A stretch of 64,000 nt of DNA, from assembly GCF_049671045.1 (NCBI RefSeq), contig NZ_JBATUH010000043.1:1-64000 (forward strand). The letters are read 5' to 3'. The first letter of the stretch is position 1. The number at the start of each line of letters is the position of its first letter. This DNA is from Parvibaculum sp049671045. GTDB taxonomy: Bacteria > Pseudomonadota > Alphaproteobacteria > Parvibaculales > Parvibaculaceae. Positions 8,686-15,975 of this stretch are shown one piece after another. Position numbers and translations under genes: made by a program. The notes beneath the pieces are model-generated. The model saw only the letters and a program-made list of their open reading frames with translations, made no database searches and was not told the DNA's origin.

Positions 8686-9756
8686 ATGACGAACACGCCC
8701 GGCCCTGCCCTCCGTCTGATTGCTCTTTCCCTCCTCGCCACCATCCTGACCGCTTTTCAGCCCGCCTCGGCGGAGAGCGCGGAGCCGGCCGATAACGGCT
8801 TTCTGACCGTTCAGGCCGAGAACGACCTCTTCGCCAAATTCGCCAATACGGACCGGCATTACACGAACGGCGCGCAGATATCCTGGCTGTCGGGCCCGCG
8901 CGACGATCTGCCGGAATGGCTGCGGACGCTTTCCGCGCCGCCGGTCTTCGCTCTTTTCACCGACGATGCGGAGGTCGTCCGCACGAGCCACCGGATCGGC
9001 GTGAGCGTCGCCCAGGCGCTTTTCACGCCGGATGACACCAATCAGAGCGCGCCCATTCTCAACGACCGGCCCTATGCCGCATGGCTCCACACCACCTTCA
9101 CGCTGCAAAGCGTGCGCGAGAACGCGGCGCATGAAACCTGGCAGGATCAGTGGAAGCTCGATCTCGGCGTCGTCGGGCCCTGGGCGCTCGGACGGCAGAC
9201 GCAGAACGGCTGGCACCGGCTCATCGGCGTCGATCAGGCGAGCGGATGGACGAATCAGCTTCGCAACGAGCCCGGAATCAATCTGAGCTTCGAGCGCGCC
9301 TGGCGCTCGGCGACCTTTTCGACGCCGCGCATGTTCGGCCTCGAAACGGATATCATCCCCTATGGCATCGTCGCGCTCGGCAATGTGCAGACCTATGCGG
9401 GCGGAGGCGGCACGTTCCGCATCGGCCCCGCGCTGCCCAATGATTTCGGCCCGACGCGCATCTATCCCGGCATTGGCGGTTCGGAATGGTTCCACAGCGC
9501 CAACGGTTTCGACTGGTATCTCTTCGCGGGCGCCGAGGCGCGCGCCATTGCGCGCGACATCTTCCTCGACGGCAACACTTTCCGCGACAGCCAGAGCGTC
9601 GACAAGAAGGTCTTCGTCTTCGACGGCAAGCTCGGCGCCGTCGCTGTTCTCGGCGCGACGCGGGTGAGCTTCACCCATGTCTTCCGTACACGGGAATTTT
9701 ACGGCCAGCCCAAGCCCGATCAGTTCGGCTCGATCTCCGTGAGCTTCGGCCTCTGA
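8686..9756 (+). CDS. Outer-membrane lipid A deacylase-like protein (LpxR/DUF2219)
   Basis: A 356-residue precursor with an N-terminal signal peptide (cleavage likely after ASAESA near residue 30). LpxR-type 3'-O-deacylases are calcium-dependent outer-membrane barrels that remove the 3'-acyloxyacyl group from lipid A. Family hallmarks seen here are QAENDLFA, TDRHYTNGAQISW, NDRPYAAWLH, LGVVGPWALG and NGWHRLIG, whose His matches the catalytic histidine region, followed by GWTNQLRNEPG. The C-terminal SISVSFGL ends in the aromatic-poor but alternating pattern of a barrel strand. The ATG at 8686 gives the signal peptide at the exact N terminus, so longer upstream starts were rejected. Confidence 0.82.
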   Translation: MTNTPGPALRLIALSLLATILTAFQPASAESAEPADNGFLTVQAENDLFAKFANTDRHYTNGAQISWLSGPRDDLPEWLRTLSAPPVFALFTDDAEVVRTSHRIGVSVAQALFTPDDTNQSAPILNDRPYAAWLHTTFTLQSVRENAAHETWQDQWKLDLGVVGPWALGRQTQNGWHRLIGVDQASGWTNQLRNEPGINLSFERAWRSATFSTPRMFGLETDIIPYGIVALGNVQTYAGGGGTFRIGPALPNDFGPTRIYPGIGGSEWFHSANGFDWYLFAGAEARAIARDIFLDGNTFRDSQSVDKKVFVFDGKLGAVAVLGATRVSFTHVFRTREFYGQPKPDQFGSISVSFGL

Positions 9757-9835
9757 AGCTCGACCCTCGCCCCAGCCGGCTTGTAATTCGCCCGACGTTC
9801 CGCATGATGAACGCCATTGAACGAGTTACGCGGGA

Positions 9836-10981
9836 ATGGACATGACGGGCTCACTCATCTCGGCCGATAACAGTTTCGGCCTCGTGGCCGCTTTTTTGTG
9901 CGCGGCGGCCTTCGGCGTCTGGTCGGAGGGAACGAGGCTCGGCAAGGTGCTGTCCGGCGTCATCCTCACCATCGGCGCGGGCGCGCTTCTCTCCAATCTG
10001 CGCATCCTGCCCTTCGCCTCGACCTTCCACGATCTCGTCTGGAGCTACGCCGTTCCGCTCGCCATTCCGCTTCTCCTCTTCAAGGCGGATCTGCGGCGCA
10101 TCATTCCGGAGACGGGACGCCTGCTCTTCGCCTTCGCCCTTGCCTCGGTCGGCACCATCGCCGGGGCGATCGCGGGATTTCATCTAATCGATCTCGGGGC
10201 TGACGGGCCGAAGATCGCCGGCACGATCGGCGCAAGCTGGATCGGCGGCTCGGTGAATTTCGCCGCCGTCTCGCAGATGCTCGAGCTGAAGGACGGAGCC
10301 GTTCTCGGCGCGATGGCCGCGTCCGACAATGTGGGCGGCACGCTCTTTCTCACTCTGCTCGTTCTCCTGCCGGGCTCGGCGCTCATCCGCCGCCTCTTTC
10401 CCTCGCGCGTGATCGACGAAGCGCCGGTCGAGGACGACGCCATCGAGGCGCAGGAGCGCAACCATTTCCATATCGCCGATCTCGCAACGGCGCTTGCTCT
10501 CTCGGCGCTTTGCTGCTTCGTGGGCTATGTGGTCGCGGGCCTTGCAGGCATTCCGCAGTTCGGCGTGCTCTTCGTCACCATCGCGGCGCTCGCGCTCGCC
10601 AATTTCTTTCCGCGGCGCATGCACAGGCTCAATGGCGACTTCGATCTCGGCATGTACTTCATGTACATCTTCTTCGCGGTCGTGGGCGCGGGCGCCGACG
10701 TGCTGCTCATGGTGCAGACGGCGCTTCCCATCTTCGCGTTCACGGGCGTGATGGCGGCGGTGCATCTTGCTTTCGTCCTTGGCGGGGCGAAGCTCTTCCG
10801 CATCGACCTCGCCGAAGCGCTCATCGCTTCCAATGCCTGCGCGCTCGGCCCCGCAACGGCTGCCGCGCAGGCCGCGAGCCAGCGCTGGCGGACGCTCGTC
10901 ACACCCGCCGTGATGTTCGGCGTGCTCGGCTATGCGATCGCCAATTTCATCGGCGTGGCGCTGGCGCAGTTCCTCGGTTGA
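9836..10981 (+). CDS. DUF819-family membrane protein
   Basis: A 381-residue polytopic inner-membrane protein with roughly ten or eleven hydrophobic segments. The sequence IAGTIGASWIGGSVNFAAV near residue 125 and ALGPATAAAQAA near residue 345 are characteristic of the DUF819 (YjcL-like) family. These proteins resemble ion or solute transporters, but no substrate is established. An ATG at 9842, two codons later, is an alternative start. The gene converges on kup, with 17 bases between the stop codons. Confidence 0.8.
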   Translation: MDMTGSLISADNSFGLVAAFLCAAAFGVWSEGTRLGKVLSGVILTIGAGALLSNLRILPFASTFHDLVWSYAVPLAIPLLLFKADLRRIIPETGRLLFAFALASVGTIAGAIAGFHLIDLGADGPKIAGTIGASWIGGSVNFAAVSQMLELKDGAVLGAMAASDNVGGTLFLTLLVLLPGSALIRRLFPSRVIDEAPVEDDAIEAQERNHFHIADLATALALSALCCFVGYVVAGLAGIPQFGVLFVTIAALALANFFPRRMHRLNGDFDLGMYFMYIFFAVVGAGADVLLMVQTALPIFAFTGVMAAVHLAFVLGGAKLFRIDLAEALIASNACALGPATAAAQAASQRWRTLVTPAVMFGVLGYAIANFIGVALAQFLG

Positions 10982-10998
10982 AATGAGGGCCGAGGCGG

Positions 10999-12888
10999 TC
11001 AGACCTCGGTCTTGGTGCCCAGTTCGACCACGCGGTTCGGCGGGAGCTGGAAATATTCCGTCGGCCCCAGCGCATAGTCCATCAGCAGAATGAAGAGCCG
11101 GGACTGCCAGGCCGGCATCTTGGACGAGTGCTCATGCACGAGCGTCTGGCGGCTGACGAAGTAGGACGTCTCCATTGGCGGGAAATCGAGGCCGAAGGTG
11201 CGGCAGCGCTCGAGCTGCTCGGGCACGTCCACCTGCTGCATGAAGCCATGCCTGATCTCGATGCGGGCGAAACCGTTCGACAGGGTCTCGACCTTGAGCT
11301 GCTCGGCGAGCGGTACGCGCGGCGTGTCCTCCGTGCTCACGCGCAGCAGCGCCACGCGCTTGTGCAGAACCTGATTGTGCTTGAGGTTGTGGAGCAGCGC
11401 CGTCGGCACGACATCGAGATTGGCGGTGAGGAAGACGGCCGCGCCCTTGACGCGCTGGATCTTCTGTTCGGATGCCTGCCGGAGCAGCGTGTCGAGCGGC
11501 ACGGCGCCGTCGAGGAACTGCTCGGCGAGGAGCTTGCGCCCGCGCCGCCACGTCTCCATGACGATGACGATGCTGATGCCGACGGCGATTGGAAGCCAGC
11601 CGCCCTCCAGCACCTTCGTCAGATTGGAGACGAGGAAGCTCAGATCGACCGTCAGCAGCAGGAGCGCGAAGGCGGCGACGGGGATCAGCGGCCATTTCGC
11701 GATGCGGTAGTAATAGTAAAAGCCGATGCAGGTCGTCATGACCATGGTGCCGGTCACGGCGATGCCATAGGCATAGGCAAGGCGCGAGGACGTCTCGAAG
11801 CCGAGCACCACGGCGAGCACGCCCACCATCAGCGCGGCGTTGATCTGCGGAACATAGATCTGGCCCGATTCGCGCGCCGAAGTGTGGCGGATGCGGAAGC
11901 GCGGCAGCCAGCCGAGCTCGACCGCCTGGCTCGTCACGGAGAAGGCGCCCGAGATCACCGCCTGCGAGGCGATGATCGCCGCCATGGTCGCGAGGATGAG
12001 CAAAGGCACGCGCAGGATTTCGGGCGCGAGGAGGTAGAACGGATTTTCGATGGCCGTGGGTTCGTAGAGAAGAAGCGCGCCCTGGCCGAAATAGTTGAGA
12101 ATGAGCGCGGGCCAGACGAGCGATATCCAGACACGGCGGATCGTCGCGCGTCCGAAATGGCCCATATCGGCGTAGAGCGCTTCCGCGCCGGTGATGGCGA
12201 GGACGACCGCGCCGAGAAGCGCCAGCGGATGCGTGTGCCCGGCTATCAGAAGCGCGAAGCCCGGCCGCGGATCGAGCGCGGCGAGCACGGCCGGATGCTG
12301 GACGACACCATAAATGCCGAGCGCACCGATCGCCACGAACCAGGCGGTCATCACCGGGCCGAAAAGCGCGCCCACCCGCGCCGTTCCGTTGCGCTGGGCG
12401 AGGAAAAGGCTGACGAGGAGCGCCGCGGCAATGGGCATGGTCATGCCGCTGAAGACGGGCGAGATGACTTCAAGACCCTCGACCGCGCCGAGCACTGAGA
12501 TCGCCGGCGTCAGAATGCCGTCGCCATAAAAGAAGGCCGCGCCGAGCATGCCCGCGCCGGTGATCGCGGTGGCGAGCAGGCTTCCCGAGCGCGCCTTCTT
12601 GAGCGCGAGCGCCGTCAGCGCCAGCACGCCGCCTTCGCCCTTGTTGTCGGCGCGCAGAATGAAGACGACATATTTGATCATCACGACGAGCGTGATCGCC
12701 CAGAAGACGAGCGACAGCACGCCGGTGACGGTTTCCGTCGTCGGCTTCAGGCCCACTGCGGGATCAAAGCACTGGCGGATGGTGTAAAGCGGGCTGGTCC
12801 CGATATCACCGAAAACAACGCCAATAGCTGCGACATGGAGAGCAAGCCTGAGCGGCTGGCGCTCGACTTCGGACGAGGCGATGCTCAA
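10999..12888 (-). CDS. kup: Kup low-affinity potassium uptake protein
   Basis: A 629-residue K+/H+ symporter of the KUP/HAK/KT family, of normal length. The N-terminal signature GVVFGDIGTSPLYTI starts near residue 23. About twelve membrane segments follow (residues 20-440), then a cytoplasmic C-terminal domain including AAVFLTANLDVVPTALLHNLKHN. No in-frame ATG lies before the GDIGTSP signature, so translation appears to start at a TTG (12888), with a purine-rich AGGGGG about ten bases upstream. I found no c-di-AMP riboswitch-like element upstream. Kup supports potassium uptake at low pH or under osmotic stress. Confidence 0.95.
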   Translation of the reverse strand: MSIASSEVERQPLRLALHVAAIGVVFGDIGTSPLYTIRQCFDPAVGLKPTTETVTGVLSLVFWAITLVVMIKYVVFILRADNKGEGGVLALTALALKKARSGSLLATAITGAGMLGAAFFYGDGILTPAISVLGAVEGLEVISPVFSGMTMPIAAALLVSLFLAQRNGTARVGALFGPVMTAWFVAIGALGIYGVVQHPAVLAALDPRPGFALLIAGHTHPLALLGAVVLAITGAEALYADMGHFGRATIRRVWISLVWPALILNYFGQGALLLYEPTAIENPFYLLAPEILRVPLLILATMAAIIASQAVISGAFSVTSQAVELGWLPRFRIRHTSARESGQIYVPQINAALMVGVLAVVLGFETSSRLAYAYGIAVTGTMVMTTCIGFYYYYRIAKWPLIPVAAFALLLLTVDLSFLVSNLTKVLEGGWLPIAVGISIVIVMETWRRGRKLLAEQFLDGAVPLDTLLRQASEQKIQRVKGAAVFLTANLDVVPTALLHNLKHNQVLHKRVALLRVSTEDTPRVPLAEQLKVETLSNGFARIEIRHGFMQQVDVPEQLERCRTFGLDFPPMETSYFVSRQTLVHEHSSKMPAWQSRLFILLMDYALGPTEYFQLPPNRVVELGTKTEV

Positions 12889-13057
12889 CGGCTGGAGCCC
12901 CCTGGGTTGCGAGGGGGCGCATGCTGTCCGATGAGCGCCCCAAGGTCAACACACTCCGCCCGCGAACGAGCCGGGCGGATTGCGGCGTGTTGTCTCCTCT
13001 GTTAGAGCAAACCTATCGCAATTTACCAACCCGCACCAATGATTATGGAGAATGTAC

Positions 13058-13837
13058 ATGGCTGAGGATCCGGTGCTGCTCGTTGAAAAGTCGGATGGCA
13101 TCGCCACCGTCACCCTGAACCGTCCGACCGCCATGAACGCGCTGTCACGCGAGCTCCGGCAGGCCATCGCCGAAACCTTCGAGGCGCTGGAAGCTGATCC
13201 GGAGGTCCGCGCCGTGATCCTGACCGGCGCGGGCAAGGCCTTTTGCGCCGGGCTCGACCTCAAGGAACTCGGCTCGGGCGCGAGCACGGTCAACGGCACC
13301 GTGACCGACAAGGACCCCGTGACCTCGATCGGCCATTTCTCCGGCCCGGTCATCGGCGCGATCAACGGCGTGGCCATTACGGGCGGTTTCGAGCTGGCGC
13401 TGGCCTGCGACGTCCTCATCTGCTCGGCCAATGCCCGCTTCGCCGACACCCATGCCCGCGTCGGCATCCTGCCGGGCTGGGGGCTCAGCCAGAAGCTTTC
13501 GCGCGCCATCGGCATCTACCGGGCGAAGGAACTGTCGCTCACCGGCAATTTCCTTTCCGCCGAGCAGGCGGCCGAATGGGGCCTCATCAACCGCGTCGTG
13601 GCGCCCGAGGACTTGCTGCCCGCCTGCCGCAAGCTTGCCGAGGACATGCTCTCGGTGGTGCCGGACTGCCTGCCCGCCTACAAGAAGCTCATCGACGAGG
13701 GCTTCGCGCAGAGCTTTGGCGAGGCGATCCGCACCGAGAGGCGCTTTTCCAGCGAGCGCAATGGCAAGGTCGAGGCCGGCGCCATCGAGGCACGGCGCGA
13801 AGCGATCCGCCAGCGCGGCCAGCAGCAGAAGAACTGA
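13058..13837 (+). CDS. Enoyl-CoA hydratase/isomerase (crotonase) family protein
   Basis: A 259-residue crotonase. Oxyanion-hole segments are GAGKAFCAGLDL and GVAITGGFELAL. The first catalytic glutamate (crotonase Glu144 equivalent) is kept in GGFELAL, but the second (Glu164 equivalent) aligns with the His of ADTHARVGILPGWG, a pattern common in one EchA-like subgroup. It may therefore act as a hydratase variant, isomerase or hydrolase. The ATG at 13058 was chosen because GGAG lies 7 bases upstream; the in-frame ATG at 13052 is too close to that site. Confidence 0.87.
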   Translation: MAEDPVLLVEKSDGIATVTLNRPTAMNALSRELRQAIAETFEALEADPEVRAVILTGAGKAFCAGLDLKELGSGASTVNGTVTDKDPVTSIGHFSGPVIGAINGVAITGGFELALACDVLICSANARFADTHARVGILPGWGLSQKLSRAIGIYRAKELSLTGNFLSAEQAAEWGLINRVVAPEDLLPACRKLAEDMLSVVPDCLPAYKKLIDEGFAQSFGEAIRTERRFSSERNGKVEAGAIEARREAIRQRGQQQKN

Positions 13838-13856
13838 GCCCCGTCGGGCTCCTTTT
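13836..13856 (+). terminator. Rho-independent terminator of the crotonase gene
   Basis: The stem GAGCCC/GGGCTC with a CGTC loop overlaps the stop codon and is followed by CTTTT. The stem is short (6 bp) but GC-rich and well placed. Confidence 0.55.
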
Positions 13857-13881
13857 GCTCCACGGAGCTGAAACCGCTAAG

Positions 13882-13917
13882 CTCCCCGGAAACGCCATTC
13901 AGAGCATTTCCGGGGAG
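13882..13917 (+). promoter_or_regulatory. Hairpin that buries the ribosome-binding site of the next gene
   Basis: CTCCCCGGAAA (13882-13892) and TTTCCGGGGAG (13907-13917) form a perfect 11-bp stem with a 14-base loop. The 3' arm contains GGGGAG, which is also the ribosome-binding site of the amidohydrolase starting at 13925. The structure could act as a terminator without a T-run, or it could control translation by hiding the ribosome site. Confidence 0.5.
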
Positions 13918-13924
13918 ACAAAAC

Positions 13925-15670
13925 ATGCACGATCTCGTGATCCGCGGCGGCACCGTTTACGACGGAACCGGGCGAAAGCCCATCGAGGCCGACATCGCCA
14001 TTGACGGCCGCACCATCGTCGCCGTCGGCAAGGTCGAAGGCGGCGGCCGCGAGGAAATCGACGCGCGCGGCCAGATCGTGACCCCCGGCTTCGTCGATGT
14101 GCACACGCATTATGACGGCCAGGTCACCTGGGACCCCTATCTCCAGCCCTCGACCTTTCACGGCGTCACCACCGCCGTCATGGGCAATTGCGGCGTCGGC
14201 TTCGCGCCCTGCAAGCCCGAGCAGCGCGAATGGCTGCTCGGCCTCATGGAGGGCGTCGAGGATATTCCGGGTACGGCGCTTGCCGAAGGCATCAAGTGGA
14301 ACTGGGAAAGCTTCCCCGAATACATGAATGCGGTCGAGGCATCGCCGCTCGCGCTCGATGTCGGCTTGCAGGTGCCGCATGCGGCCGTGCGCGCCTATGT
14401 GATGGGCGAGCGCGCGCCTGCGCTCGAGCCCGCGACGGAAGCCGAGACTGAAGCCATGGCGCGGCTCGTGGTCGATGCGCTCGATGCGGGCGCGCTCGGC
14501 TTTTCGACCTCGCGCACGCTCAAGCACCGCGACAAGCACGGTGCCTCGACGCCGACCTTGAAGGCGGAAGCCGACGAGCTTCACGGCATCGCGCGCGCCA
14601 TGGGCAAGGCTGGCAAGGGCGTCCTCCAGCTCATCGCCGACTTCAAGGACACGGACGCCGAATTCGCCATGCTGCGCGGCATGGTCGAGCTGTCGGGCCG
14701 CCCCATGTCGATCACCATCGAGCAGGATGACCGCTGGCCGACCGTGTGGAAGCGCGTGCTCGACAACATCGCCGCCGCCAATGAGGCCGGACTTCCGATC
14801 AGGGGCCAGGTGCCGCCGCGCGCGACGGGCCTTCTTCTCGGCCTCACCGCCTCGCTCAATCCCTTCGTCATGCATCAGACCTTCCGCCAGATCTGGGGCG
14901 CGCCGCTCGCAGAGCAGGTGAAGGCGCTGAGGGATCCCGAATTCCGCGCGAAGCTCCTCGCCGAGGAGCCCGCCTATCCCGCGGGCGAGATCATCGAGAT
15001 GATCTGCACCGCCTATCACAAGATGTTCGCGCTCGGCGAGAAGCCGAACTACGAACCGGCGCCCGAGGAGAGCGTCAAGGCGCGGGCCGAGCGGGCAGGC
15101 AAGAACCCGCGCGAGATCGTGCTCGACCTCATGCTCGAACGCGACGGCCGCGCGCTCATCTATTTCCCGCTGATGAACTACCATTGCGGCAGCCTCGCCG
15201 ATGTCGAGACGATGCTCACCCATCCGAACACGGCCTTCGGCCTTTCGGATGGCGGGGCGCATTGCGGCATCATCTGCGATGCGAGCTTCCCTTCGACGCT
15301 GCTGACCCATTGGGGACGCGACCGTACGCGCGGACGCAAGCTGCCGCTCGAATGGCTGATCCACGGGCTCACGGGCCGCAATGCGGAACTCGTCGGCCTC
15401 AACGACCGCGGCGTGCTCGCGCCCGGCATGAAGGCCGACGTCAACGTCATCGACTTCGACGGGCTCACGCTCTATTCGCCGCGCATCGTCAACGACCTGC
15501 CGGCGGGCGGCAAGCGGCTCATCCAGGAGACGGACGGCTATACGGCGAGCATCGTTTCGGGCGTCGTCGCGTTCCGGAACGGCCAGCCGACGGGCAAACT
15601 CAACGGCAAGCTCGTGCGCGGCGCGCAAGCCCGCCCCGCGGGAGCGAGGATTTCTGCCGCTGCCGACTGA
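13925..15670 (+). CDS. D-aminoacylase-type amidohydrolase, second paralog
   Basis: A 581-residue amidohydrolase that matches the protein at 1301-3037 along its whole length. It shares HTHYDGQVTW, VMGNCGVGFAP, GVEDIPG, GLSDGGAHCG and MKADVNVIDFDG. The metal-binding histidines of HTH and the later aspartate in LSDGGAH are present. It starts at the ATG preceded by GGGGAG, which is part of a hairpin. It is probably cytoplasmic and zinc-dependent. The natural substrate (N-acyl-D-amino acid, amide, urea derivative or cyclic imide) is unresolved. Keeping two diverged copies suggests different substrates. Confidence 0.85.
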   Translation: MHDLVIRGGTVYDGTGRKPIEADIAIDGRTIVAVGKVEGGGREEIDARGQIVTPGFVDVHTHYDGQVTWDPYLQPSTFHGVTTAVMGNCGVGFAPCKPEQREWLLGLMEGVEDIPGTALAEGIKWNWESFPEYMNAVEASPLALDVGLQVPHAAVRAYVMGERAPALEPATEAETEAMARLVVDALDAGALGFSTSRTLKHRDKHGASTPTLKAEADELHGIARAMGKAGKGVLQLIADFKDTDAEFAMLRGMVELSGRPMSITIEQDDRWPTVWKRVLDNIAAANEAGLPIRGQVPPRATGLLLGLTASLNPFVMHQTFRQIWGAPLAEQVKALRDPEFRAKLLAEEPAYPAGEIIEMICTAYHKMFALGEKPNYEPAPEESVKARAERAGKNPREIVLDLMLERDGRALIYFPLMNYHCGSLADVETMLTHPNTAFGLSDGGAHCGIICDASFPSTLLTHWGRDRTRGRKLPLEWLIHGLTGRNAELVGLNDRGVLAPGMKADVNVIDFDGLTLYSPRIVNDLPAGGKRLIQETDGYTASIVSGVVAFRNGQPTGKLNGKLVRGAQARPAGARISAAAD

Positions 15671-15975
15671 CAGGCGTCCGGAACATGACGGAGTGGATGG
15701 ATGGGCCGGCAATCGTGCCGCTCGGAAAATCGCCGTAACGCGGCACGGCCGCGCCCGGCCTCGGCGCGACAAGGCGCCGCTGCGGGCCGGGCGGCCCCTG
15801 CCATTCATCGACGGTTCATCGCCCGTCACCTATCTCTGACGATGAAAAAGTCCGATCATGCGGTTTTCACGGCCGCATGCCGGAAGTGATACGTGGCGGA
15901 CGCGGCAGAGCTGGGCTGCCGGACCGCAGGCATTTCGTAACTTTCCCCCAGGCGGTTTCTCTTACGGTAGTTTGA
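15671..15975. other. Intergenic region with a GC-rich hairpin
   Basis: No gene is supported in these 305 bases. Positions 15753-15792 can fold into a nested hairpin (GCCCGGCC with GGCCGGGC, inner CGGCGC with GCGCCG) that may end transcription from the amidohydrolase. The promoter of the downstream synthase should lie in the more AT-rich part after about 15830, but I see no clear -35/-10 pair. Confidence 0.4.

Noticed and set aside
10990..11009. Hairpin CCGAGG/CCTCGG between DUF819 and kup as terminator
   Set aside because: Stem of only 6 bp, lies partly inside the end of kup, and lacks a T-run.
12889..13057. c-di-AMP riboswitch upstream of kup
   Set aside because: Region of 169 bases shows no ydaO-type conserved elements, and the class is not typical of alphaproteobacteria.
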